Shown here piece by piece: positions 25,784 through 34,486 of a stretch of DNA of 64,000 bases. The position numbers and the translations under genes are program-made. Origin of the DNA: Nocardioides solisilvae (GTDB lineage: Bacteria; Actinomycetota; Actinomycetes; Propionibacteriales; Nocardioidaceae); the NCBI RefSeq assembly GCF_003194625.1, contig NZ_QHKX01000002.1, positions 806,001-870,000 on the forward strand, written 5' to 3'. The first letter of the stretch is position 1; each line of letters starts with the position of its first letter. The notes beneath the pieces are model-generated. The model was given only the letters and a program-made list of their open reading frames with translations. It ran no database searches and was not told the DNA's origin.

Positions 25784-26578
25784 TCAGCCCCACAGCCCGA
25801 GCAGGTCGCCACCGATCCGGACCACGAAGCCGCCGACCACCACGAGGAAGAAGACCCGCACGAAGGCAGCGCCGCGTCCGATCGCCGTCCGGGCGCCGAG
25901 GTAGCCGCCGGCCATGTTGGCCAGCCCCATCGCGAGCCCGACGCCCCACATCACCGCCCCCTGCGGGACGAAGACCACCAGCGCCGCGAGGTTGGTCGCC
26001 CAGTTGGCCAGCTTCGCCTTGGCGGAGGCCTCGAGGAAGCTGTAGCCGAGCAGGCCGACGAGGGCGAAGACGAAGAACGAGCCGGTGCCGGGCCCCAGCA
26101 CGCCGTCGTAGAAGCCGACGACCAGCCCGGTGCCGAGCGCCGCGGTCGTGTGGTGCCGGCCGGCGAACCGCAGCTCGGTGACCTCCCCCAGCGACGGCTT
26201 CAGCACGACGTACGCCCCCACCAGGACGAGCGCCACCAGCACGATCGGGTCGAACGCCTCCCGGGGCACCAGCGAGGCGACCGCCGCCCCGCCCGCCGAG
26301 CCGAGGAAGGCGGCCGCCATGAGCGGCAGGAAGGTGCGGGGGTCGGGGCGGATCCGGCGGGCGTACGTCGCCGAGCTCACCGTGGTGCCGCAGATCGACG
26401 CGAGCTTGTTGGTCGCGAGCAGCTGCACGGGCGCCGCGCCCGGGAGGGCGACGAGCAGCGCGGGGAGCTGGATCAGCCCGCCCCCGCCGACGACCGCGTC
26501 CACGAAGCCGGCGACGAGCGCGGCCAGCACGAGAAGGACGAAGACCTCGGTGGACAGGTCCAGGGTGTGTCCTTCCAC
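25784..26578 (-). CDS. TSUP family (TauE/SafE) membrane permease
   Basis: 264 residues, about eight hydrophobic segments. Typical features: GFVDAVVGGGGLIQLPALLV near the start, ATNKLASICGTTVSSATYARR, and the second-half repeat GFYDGVLGPGTGSFFVFALVG. The family exports or imports sulfite, sulfonates or other small anions; specificity unknown. GTG start selected because TACGAT lies six bases upstream. Confidence 0.9.
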   Translation of the reverse strand: MEGHTLDLSTEVFVLLVLAALVAGFVDAVVGGGGLIQLPALLVALPGAAPVQLLATNKLASICGTTVSSATYARRIRPDPRTFLPLMAAAFLGSAGGAAVASLVPREAFDPIVLVALVLVGAYVVLKPSLGEVTELRFAGRHHTTAALGTGLVVGFYDGVLGPGTGSFFVFALVGLLGYSFLEASAKAKLANWATNLAALVVFVPQGAVMWGVGLAMGLANMAGGYLGARTAIGRGAAFVRVFFLVVVGGFVVRIGGDLLGLWG

Positions 26579-26584
26579 ATGTTC

Positions 26585-26590
26585 ATCGTA
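26585..26590 (-). promoter_or_regulatory. -10 element of the leaderless TSUP permease gene
   Basis: Minus strand TACGAT, then GAACAT, then GTG 26578. Confidence 0.55.
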
Positions 26591-26630
26591 AGCGCGCTCA
26601 CCGGCGCCCCGGTTCCGGCAGGATGACCGC

Positions 26631-28211
26631 ATGCCTTCGACCGCCGTGCCCCAGGAGTCCCGTCGTGGTCCCCTGGTCGTGGCGGCCGTCCTACCGGCGG
26701 TCACCCTCGTGCTCTGGCTCTGGACGGACACCCAGCTGGCCCCCAACCCCGGCTTCATGCCGGCGTTCCTCACGCTGGTGCTCGCCGCCCACCTGCTGAC
26801 CTCCACCATGCTGGTCGAGCACTACCGCGCCGGCGGCGGCGACCGGCTGCTCCCGCTCTCCGCGGCGTACGTCTGGTCCGCCGTCTGCGTGACCGCCCAC
26901 GCGCTCACCTTCCCGGGCTTCTTCGGCCCCCAGGGGGTCCTCGGCACGCCGGAGGACAGCTCGCCGTGGCTCTGGCTGGGGTGGAACGTCGGCTTCCCGC
27001 TGCTGGTCGCCGCCGCCCTCGCGCCGTGGCCCGCGTCGCTGCGCCGCTACTTCGCCCGGCCCGAGGGTCGCACCCTGCGCACGCTGCTGGTGCACGGCGC
27101 CACCGCGGCCGCCGCCCTGGCCTTCGTCGTCCTCGCCACCCGCTTCGTCGACGTCCTGCCACCGATGATGCGGGACGAGAACTACGGCCAGTTCGCCTCG
27201 AAGCAGGGCTACCGCCTCTTCGCCCTCAACCTCGTCGCCCTGGCCGTCGCGCTGGTGGGCGTGGCGCGTCGCGGCGCGCGCGGCGGCCTGGAGTCGTGGG
27301 CCCTCGTCGCTGTGGTCGCCTCCTGCTGCGACTCCTGGCTGGTGCTCACCGCGGAGGCCCGGTGGACGCTCGGCTGGTACAGCGCCCGCGCCCTGGCCCT
27401 CACGGCCGCGATCATCGTCCTGATGGCGATGCTGCGCGAGGTCACCTTCCTCTACGGCGAGGCCAAGCGCCACGCCGCGCTCATGCACGAGCACAACGAC
27501 ACCCTCGTCGAGGCGCAGACGCTGCGCGAGCACATGGTGGCCGTGGTCAGCCACGACATGCGCACCCCGCTCACCGGGCTCGAGGGCTACCTGGAGGTGC
27601 TGGCCGAGGGCGACCTGAGCCCCGAGCAGGCGGACCGGATCATCGCGCGTTCCCGGATGCTCGCCACCCGGCTCGCCCTGATGACCGAGGACCTCTTGGG
27701 CGTGGCCACCGCGGGTCGTGGGGGCCTCTCGCTGCAGCTCACCGAGGTCGACGTGGCGCGGTCGCTCACCGAGAGTGCCGCGGCCTTCCCCGACCTCGAC
27801 CTCCGGGTCCGGGCGACCCGTGGCCTGTGGGTCAAGGGCGACCCCCTGCGCCTGCAGCAGGTGCTGGCCAACCTGCTGCGCAACGCCCAGAACTACGGCG
27901 CCGAACCGGTGCAGCTGGACGCCCGCCCGGTCGGCGACCGGTTCGTCCAGTTCAGCGTCACCGATGCCGGCGCGGGCGTGCCGGAGGAGTTCGTGCCACG
28001 CCTCTTCGACGCCTACACCCGGGTCGAGGGCACGGGCCGGCACGGCTCCGGCCTGGGGCTCTCCGTGGTGCGCGACCTGATCACGGCGATGTCGGGGAGC
28101 GTCCACTACGACGCCCTGGACAACACCTTCCGGGTGGTGCTCCCCGGCGGGGTCCGGACGCAGCCCGACTCCGCCGCGCCCACCGACGACCGAGTGCTCG
28201 TCGGGGACTGA
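26631..28211 (+). CDS. sensor histidine kinase with multi-span membrane sensor, orphan
   Basis: 526 residues. Residues 15-285 contain about seven or eight hydrophobic helices forming an integral-membrane sensor; a HisKA domain follows with the H-box VVSHDMRTPLTGLEGYLE near 305, then a HATPase_c domain with the N-box QQVLANLLRNAQNYGA, DAGAGVPEEF (G1) and GSGLGLSVV (G2). All phosphotransfer motifs are intact. No response regulator is adjacent, so the partner lies elsewhere. CAGGAT lies six bases before the ATG. Divergent from the TSUP permease. Confidence 0.92.
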   Translation: MPSTAVPQESRRGPLVVAAVLPAVTLVLWLWTDTQLAPNPGFMPAFLTLVLAAHLLTSTMLVEHYRAGGGDRLLPLSAAYVWSAVCVTAHALTFPGFFGPQGVLGTPEDSSPWLWLGWNVGFPLLVAAALAPWPASLRRYFARPEGRTLRTLLVHGATAAAALAFVVLATRFVDVLPPMMRDENYGQFASKQGYRLFALNLVALAVALVGVARRGARGGLESWALVAVVASCCDSWLVLTAEARWTLGWYSARALALTAAIIVLMAMLREVTFLYGEAKRHAALMHEHNDTLVEAQTLREHMVAVVSHDMRTPLTGLEGYLEVLAEGDLSPEQADRIIARSRMLATRLALMTEDLLGVATAGRGGLSLQLTEVDVARSLTESAAAFPDLDLRVRATRGLWVKGDPLRLQQVLANLLRNAQNYGAEPVQLDARPVGDRFVQFSVTDAGAGVPEEFVPRLFDAYTRVEGTGRHGSGLGLSVVRDLITAMSGSVHYDALDNTFRVVLPGGVRTQPDSAAPTDDRVLVGD

Positions 28212-28227
28212 CCCGCCGGGGCGGGTC
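28210..28227. terminator. bidirectional hairpin between convergent genes
   Basis: GACCCGCC, two-base GG loop region, GGCGGGTC: perfect 8-base arms, starting inside the kinase stop codon and filling the 21-base gap before the CBS gene. No U-tract, as is common in GC-rich actinobacteria. Confidence 0.5.
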
Positions 28228-28232
28228 CGGGC

Positions 28233-29645
<1,413 letters not shown>

Positions 29646-29651
29646 CCCGTC

Positions 29652-29657
29652 AATCTA
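29652..29657 (-). promoter_or_regulatory. -10 element of the leaderless cystathionine beta-synthase gene
   Basis: Minus strand TAGATT, then GACGGG, then ATG 29645. Confidence 0.6.
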
Positions 29658-29687
29658 GTCCGCGTGCTGGGACAACCGTGAACTCAC

Positions 29688-29693
29688 TAGGGT
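29688..29693 (+). promoter_or_regulatory. -10 element of the leaderless SGNH hydrolase gene
   Basis: TAGGGT, then GTACCC, then GTG 29700. Confidence 0.6.
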
Positions 29694-29699
29694 GTACCC

Positions 29700-30737
29700 G
29701 TGGGTAGAGCAGCCGCCGCACGCAAGCTTGCCGCCGCCGCCGCGTTCGGCGGAGGCGGTCTCTCCGTGCTGGGCGGAGCGCTCTACGGCGTCCTCAACGT
29801 CGAGGCCAAGGTCGCCCGCCGCAAGATCGGCAACGCGACCGGCGAGCCTCCCGACGCGTCGGGCTGGTACGGCCGCGGCCGCCCCGGCCCCGCGATCCGG
29901 ATGGCCCTGCTCGGCGACTCCAGCGCCGCGGGCTACGGCGTCGAGAGCGTCGAGGAGACCCCCGGCGCCCACCTCGCCTCCGGCGTCGCCGCCGCCGCCG
30001 ACCGTCGCGTCCACCTGCGCTCGGTCGCCGTGGTCGGGGCCAAGTCCTCCGACCTCGACGCCCAGATCGGGCGGGTGCTGCCCAGCCAGCCCGACGTCGC
30101 GGTGGTCCTGGTCGGCGCCAACGACGTCACCCACACGGTGCTGCCCTCGGCCTCCGTGCGACACCTCAGCGAGGCGGTACGCCGGCTCCGCGAGGCCGGC
30201 GTGGAGGTGCTGGTGGGCACCTGCCCCGACCTCGGCACCGTGCGCCCGATCATGCCTCCGCTCAAGCAGGTGGCGCGGATCTGGTCGCGCCGGCTCGCCG
30301 CCGCCCAGGCGATCGTCGTGGTCGACGAGGGCGGCCGCACGGTCTCGCTGGCCAAGGCGCTCGGACCCGAGTTCGACGCCGCCCCGGCCATCCTCTTCGG
30401 ACCCGACCAGTTCCACCCCTCCGCCGACGGCTACCGCCACCTCGCCGAGGTGCTCCTGCCCTCGACGCTGGCGGCGCTCGGCGTCGTCCCGCCCGAGGAG
30501 GTCCGCCCCGAGACCCGGCGCGGCGAGCGGGTCCTGCCCGTCGCCTCCGCCGCCGTCGAGGCCGCGCGCCACACCGGCACCGAGCTCGACGGCACCGAGG
30601 TCGCCGGCTCCCAGCGCGGCCTGCGCGGGCGGTGGGTCGAGCTGCGCCGACGCCGCCGTCGTCCGGCCGGCGAGTCCGAGGCACCGTCCGCCGAGGAGGC
30701 CGAGACCAGCGCGCTGCCGGCCTCGTCGGACCAGTAG
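29700..30737 (+). CDS. SGNH/GDSL-type hydrolase
   Basis: 345 residues. An N-terminal hydrophobic segment (LAAAAAFGGGGLSVLGGALYGVL) probably anchors or exports it. Catalytic blocks: MALLGDSSAAGYG (nucleophile Ser in GDSS), VVLVGANDVTH (block III), and DQFHPSADGYRHLAEVLLP (Asp/His pair). The C-terminal 90 residues are charged and probably disordered. Esterase or lipase-like activity on an unknown surface substrate. Divergent from cystathionine beta-synthase. Confidence 0.9.
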   Translation: MGRAAAARKLAAAAAFGGGGLSVLGGALYGVLNVEAKVARRKIGNATGEPPDASGWYGRGRPGPAIRMALLGDSSAAGYGVESVEETPGAHLASGVAAAADRRVHLRSVAVVGAKSSDLDAQIGRVLPSQPDVAVVLVGANDVTHTVLPSASVRHLSEAVRRLREAGVEVLVGTCPDLGTVRPIMPPLKQVARIWSRRLAAAQAIVVVDEGGRTVSLAKALGPEFDAAPAILFGPDQFHPSADGYRHLAEVLLPSTLAALGVVPPEEVRPETRRGERVLPVASAAVEAARHTGTELDGTEVAGSQRGLRGRWVELRRRRRRPAGESEAPSAEEAETSALPASSDQ

Positions 30738-30778
30738 GTTCTCCCGCACGCGATCCCTTCCCTCCCCCAGGAGTCACC

Positions 30779-31315
30779 GTGCGTCCTCGTCCCGTCTCCG
30801 CCCTCGTCGCCGTCGTCGCGCTGGTCGGCGCGACCGTCCCGTCGCTGCTGCTGGCCCCCACCGCCGAGGCGGATGTCGTGCTCGACTGCTCGGCCGGAGC
30901 GTTGACCATCGACCAGTCCACCGAGGTCGTGCACGTCACCGGAAGCTGCAGCACCGTCACGGTGCTGGGGAGCAACACCACGGTCATGTTGCCGAGGACC
31001 GACCGGCTGGTCGTCCGGGGCTCCAACAACACGCTCACGGCGTCCACCGTCGGGACCGCTCGGATCGGTGGGGCCAACAACACCCTGACCACCGGGCGGC
31101 TCGTCTCGTTGCGGCTGGTCAGCTCCAACAGCGCGGTCAAGGTGAGGAGCAAGGGCGGGAAGGCCTTGGTCCGGGGAAGCAACAACCTCCTGCGCTCCGC
31201 ACGCCTGGACGTCCTGAGGATCGTCGGCGCCAACAACACCGCGCGGGTGACGAAGGGACCCACCAAGGTGCGGGTGCGGGGTGCCAACAACTCGGTGCGG
31301 GTACCACGACGGTAG
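30779..31315 (+). CDS. secreted DUF3060 protein
   Basis: 178 residues. Signal peptide at 1-35 ending around PTAEA. The mature part is a run of short beta strands with repeated Gly-x-Asn-Asn turns (VLGSNTTV, VRGSNNTL, IGGANNTL, RGSNNLL, VGANNTA, RGANNSV), as in DUF3060 right-handed beta-helix-like proteins of actinobacteria. Two Cys near residues 40 and 60 may pair. AGGAG eight bases before the GTG. Function unknown. The 118 bases after it hold only an imperfect GC-rich hairpin around 31332-31357. Confidence 0.85.
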   Translation: MRPRPVSALVAVVALVGATVPSLLLAPTAEADVVLDCSAGALTIDQSTEVVHVTGSCSTVTVLGSNTTVMLPRTDRLVVRGSNNTLTASTVGTARIGGANNTLTTGRLVSLRLVSSNSAVKVRSKGGKALVRGSNNLLRSARLDVLRIVGANNTARVTKGPTKVRVRGANNSVRVPRR

Positions 31316-31433
31316 GGCGGCACGGGGGTCTGCACCCGGCCCCGGGGGTGGTGCCAGCACCACTGACAGGCCACTGTGGGGGCCGCGAGGATGGGGGTCC
31401 GTCCACCCGCCTCCGTCACGACAGGAGCACCCC

Positions 31434-32741
31434 GTGCCTCGTCCCCTCGCCCAACCCCCTCGACTCGGCGAGCCGGGAGCCGTCACCACCCGCCTCGAGG
31501 TGTGGGGACTGAGCCTGGGCTACACGCTGCTCGCGGTGCCGGTGCTGGCGCTCTCCTGCCTCATGGCCACCGCCCTGTCGGTGGCCGTGGTGGGTGTCGG
31601 GCTGGCGCTGCTGCTGCTGCTGGTCCCGCTCAACCAGGCCCTCGCGGGCGTCCACCGCAAGCTCTCCGGGCGGATGCTCGGCCGCGAGATCGAGACGCCG
31701 TACCTCCCGGTCGACGAGGCCGGCTCCTGGTGGGGCACCCTCGGCGCCTGGAGCCGCGACCCGGCCCGCTGGCGGGACTTCGCCTGGACCTTCTGCACGA
31801 TCACCGCCGGGTGGACGTTGTCGTGGATCGCGCTGGGACTCGGCCTCGCGATCGGGTGGTACGCGCTCTACCCGCTGCTCCACGCCCTGGTCCCCGACGG
31901 GGTCCTCGACGTCGAGTACGGCGTCTTCACCGTCGACACGCAGGCCGAGGCGTTCCTCGAGTGGGCCCTGCTGCTGGTCGTGGTCCCGCTGTGGTGGTTC
32001 GGCACGCCGCTGCTCATGCGCTGGCGCGCACAGCTCGACCGGGCCCTGCTCGCCCCCTCCCGGTCGACCCTGGAGCAGCGGGTCGCCAAGGTCACCGAGT
32101 CGCGCGCCGAGACGATCGACCGCTCGGCCTCCGAGATCCGCCGGACCGAGCGCGACCTGCACGACGGCGCCCAGGCCCGGCTGGTCTCCCTCGGCATGAG
32201 TCTGGGACTGGCCGAGCAGATGCTGCGCGACGACCCCGAACGGGCCATGGCGCTGATCACCGAGGCCCGCGCCACCGCCACGACCGCGCTGGGCGACCTG
32301 CGCTCGGTGGTGCGTGGCATCCACCCGCCGGTGCTGGCCGACCGGGGGCTCGGGGGCGCCGTGCAGGCGCTCGCCCTCGACCTGGCGGTGCCGGTGGCGG
32401 TGCTGGTCGACCTGCCCGGCCGCCCCCGCCCCGGTCGAGTCGGCGGCGTACTTCGCGGTCGCCGAGTGCCTGGTCAACGTGGTCAAGCACGCCGCGGCGA
32501 CCCGGCCACCGTCGAGCTCACCCACGAGGACGGCGCGCTGCGGATCATGGTGGGCGACGACGGCATCGGCGGCGCCGACGCGCCCCTGGGCTCCGGCCTC
32601 GCCGGCACCGAGCGGCGCCTGGCCGCCTTCGACGGCACTATGGTCGTGCGGAGCCCGGTCGGCGGGCCCACCACGATCGTCATGGAGGTGCCGTGCGCGT
32701 TGTCATCGCCGAGGACCACGCCCTCCTCCGGGACGGCCTGA
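31434..32741 (+). CDS. NarL-system sensor histidine kinase, with a compensated double frameshift in the ATPase domain
   Basis: 435 residues as read. About four membrane helices in residues 20-200 match the actinobacterial 'putative sensor' domain; a HisKA_3 domain follows with ERDLHDGAQARLVSLGMSLG near 245. In the HATPase domain the reading frame leaves the family sequence at 32423-32427 (five C, one too many) and returns at 32504-32506 (one G too few). In the +1 frame between, the text ESAAYFAVAECLVNVVKHAA restores the N-box. After it, GDDGIGGADAPLGSGLAGTERRL (G boxes) is normal. AGGAG precedes the GTG. Either two assembly indels or a genuinely damaged kinase; the partner regulator overlaps its end by 49 bases. 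Confidence 0.85.
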   Translation: MPRPLAQPPRLGEPGAVTTRLEVWGLSLGYTLLAVPVLALSCLMATALSVAVVGVGLALLLLLVPLNQALAGVHRKLSGRMLGREIETPYLPVDEAGSWWGTLGAWSRDPARWRDFAWTFCTITAGWTLSWIALGLGLAIGWYALYPLLHALVPDGVLDVEYGVFTVDTQAEAFLEWALLLVVVPLWWFGTPLLMRWRAQLDRALLAPSRSTLEQRVAKVTESRAETIDRSASEIRRTERDLHDGAQARLVSLGMSLGLAEQMLRDDPERAMALITEARATATTALGDLRSVVRGIHPPVLADRGLGGAVQALALDLAVPVAVLVDLPGRPRPGRVGGVLRGRRVPGQRGQARRGDPATVELTHEDGALRIMVGDDGIGGADAPLGSGLAGTERRLAAFDGTMVVRSPVGGPTTIVMEVPCALSSPRTTPSSGTA

Positions 32742-33337
32742 ACCGGCTGCTGGAGGCGCACGACTTCACCGTCACGGCCGCCGTCGGAGACGGCCCGGCC
32801 CTCGCGGAGGCGCTGCGGGCCGACGGGGTCGACGTGGCGGTGGTCGACGTGCGGATGCCTCCCACGCAGACCGACGAGGGGCTCCGGGTGGCGATCGAGG
32901 CGCGGCGTCGCCGGCCCGGGCTGCCGGTGGTGGTGCTCAGCCAGTACGTCGAGCAGCTCTACGCACGCGAGCTCCTCGGCTCGGGCGAGGGATCGGTCGG
33001 CTACCTGCTCAAGGATCGGGTCTCCGACGTCTCCACCTTCGTGGCGGCCGTGCGCGACGTGGCCGCCGGGGGCACCGTGCTGGACCCCGAGGTGGTCGCG
33101 TCGCTGGTCTCGACGGCGGGGAGCCGCTCGCGGCTCGACCGGCTCACGCCCCGGGAGGCCGAGGTGCTCGCGCCGATGGCCGAGGGCCGCTCCAACGCCG
33201 CGATCGCCACCCGGCTCGTGGTGACCGAGAAGGCCGTGAGCAAGCACATCGGCAACATCTTCGACAAGCTCGACCTGCCGATGTCCGACTCCGACCACCG
33301 GCGGGTGCTCGCGGTCGTCGCCTGGCTGCAGACCTGA
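32693..33337 (+). CDS. NarL/FixJ family response regulator
   Basis: 214 residues. Receiver domain 1-120 with the acidic pair in AEDHALLRDG, the phosphoacceptor Asp in VVDVRMPP and the Lys in GYLLKDRVSD; LuxR-type HTH at 145-210 with LTPREAEVLAPMAEGRSNAAIATRL and EKAVSKHIGNIFDKL. GTG start lies inside the kinase gene, so the pair is coupled. Target genes unknown. Confidence 0.93.
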   Translation: MRVVIAEDHALLRDGLNRLLEAHDFTVTAAVGDGPALAEALRADGVDVAVVDVRMPPTQTDEGLRVAIEARRRRPGLPVVVLSQYVEQLYARELLGSGEGSVGYLLKDRVSDVSTFVAAVRDVAAGGTVLDPEVVASLVSTAGSRSRLDRLTPREAEVLAPMAEGRSNAAIATRLVVTEKAVSKHIGNIFDKLDLPMSDSDHRRVLAVVAWLQT

Positions 33338-33358
33338 GCGCGGGCTCCCGGACAGGCA

Positions 33359-33389
33359 ACAGGGCCCCGGATCGGCTCCGGGACCCTGT
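33359..33389. terminator. bidirectional terminator hairpin
   Basis: Arms ACAGGGCCCCGGA and TCCGGGACCCTGT around a short loop, 13 bases with one mismatch, in the 73-base gap between the convergent regulator and Bax1-I genes. Confidence 0.75.
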
Positions 33390-33410
33390 CGACGTGCAAC
33401 TGGGTGCTGA

Positions 33411-34262
33411 TCAGTCCTGGCTGAAGATCGCGAGGATGCGCAGCAGGTTGGTGTAGATCCAGACGAGGCTGACGGTCAGGCCGAAGGCCGCGCGCCACGA
33501 CTCGCGCTCGTCGAGGCCGGCGGCGACGCCCTGCTCGACGAAGTCGAAGTCGAGGATCAGCATGAAGACACCGAGCACCAGGCCGACGACCGACATCAGC
33601 AGGCCGAGGGCGCCGAAGCCGAAGAGCCCGGTCTGGATGCCGGCGAAGCTGAGCACGAGGGAGAGCAGGCCGAGGCCGACCATGCCGAAGACGGCGGCCA
33701 TGACGCCCTTGCGGAACTTGTCGCCGACCTTGATGCCGAGGAACTTGTAGGCCGCCAGGGTGCCGGCGAACGCGGCGAACGTGCCGAAGACCGCGCCGGT
33801 GACGATGCCGTCGCCGAACTGCGCGTCGAAAAGCTTGCTCAGGCCGCCGAGCGCCACGCCCTCGAGCGCGGCGAAGGCGAGCACGAGCGCCGGGCTGATC
33901 ACGCGCTTGAAGGAGTTGACCATCGACAGGGCGAAGGCGCCCAGCGAGCCGATCATCACCGCGCCGTAGATGCGGGAGAGCTGGTCCTGGCTCACGGCGC
34001 CGTCGAGGTCGCCGGTCCACCACCAGGTGAGGAACGCCGTGACGACGACGACGGCGAGCGTGAGGCCGGTCTTCTGGACCACCGAGTCGATGGTCATCCG
34101 GGCGGTGGGTGCCTCGTGCGTCGGCGTGCCGGTGCCCCAGGTCGACGGGTCGGAGTAGCCCTGGTCCTGGCCGTAGCCGGGGAAGGTCTGGGTGTTGCCG
34201 TAGGCGTTCGACCGCCCGTTGAACTCGGCGGACCTGGCGAACACCGGGTTGCTGCTCTTCAT
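33411..34262 (-). CDS. Bax inhibitor-1/YccA family membrane protein
   Basis: 283 residues. The first 75 are a soluble Gly/Tyr/Gln-rich tail (AYGNTQTFPGYGQDQGYSDP); seven hydrophobic helices follow, ending in LILDFDFVEQGVAAGLDERESWRAAFGL and VWIYTNLLRILA, the diagnostic C-terminal blocks of the actinobacterial YccA-like Bax1-I subfamily with its conserved DFD acidic pair. Possible ion leak channel or protease-quality-control partner; not testable here. GGAG lies a few bases before the ATG. Confidence 0.92.
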   Translation of the reverse strand: MKSSNPVFARSAEFNGRSNAYGNTQTFPGYGQDQGYSDPSTWGTGTPTHEAPTARMTIDSVVQKTGLTLAVVVVTAFLTWWWTGDLDGAVSQDQLSRIYGAVMIGSLGAFALSMVNSFKRVISPALVLAFAALEGVALGGLSKLFDAQFGDGIVTGAVFGTFAAFAGTLAAYKFLGIKVGDKFRKGVMAAVFGMVGLGLLSLVLSFAGIQTGLFGFGALGLLMSVVGLVLGVFMLILDFDFVEQGVAAGLDERESWRAAFGLTVSLVWIYTNLLRILAIFSQD

Positions 34263-34355
34263 GATGGTCTCTCCTCGGAGGCCGTGGGTGCGCGATCTCC
34301 CTGACCGCGCCTGCGTCTGACGTCCACTCTACGCAGTCGTCACCGGTTTGAACGT

Positions 34356-34380
34356 GCGGGGAACGCGCGGTGTTCCCCGC
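34356..34380. terminator. hairpin with perfect 9-base arms
   Basis: GCGGGGAAC, seven-base loop, GTTCCCCGC. Lies beyond the 3' end of the large phosphatase gene and may terminate it; could also be a protein-binding dyad for the Bax1-I promoter side. Confidence 0.45.
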
Positions 34381-34425
34381 CGGGAGCGGGATTCAGCGGC
34401 TCCTGAGGAACGCACGCGGGCCGAC

Positions 34426-34449
34426 CCCGTGCCACCCGGGTGGCACGGG
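34426..34449. terminator. perfect 24-base palindrome
   Basis: CCCGTGCCACCC joined directly to GGGTGGCACGGG with no loop bases. As RNA it would fold into a strong stem 38 bases after the phosphatase stop, so a terminator is the simplest reading. Confidence 0.55.
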
Positions 34450-34486
34450 ACCGGCCCTGGCTGCGCGTCGGGCGCAGCCTCAGGCG

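Larger units (their letters stand above)
34263..34486. other. intergenic region with three GC-rich dyads
   Basis: 224 bases without a gene. It must hold the promoter of the Bax1-I gene on its left side; a TAGAGT on the minus strand at about 34328-34333 is a possible -10. The right side holds the dyads at 34356-34380 and 34426-34449, and a third, shorter stem CTGCGC/GCGCAG near 34459-34475, all downstream of the large phosphatase gene. Confidence 0.5.
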
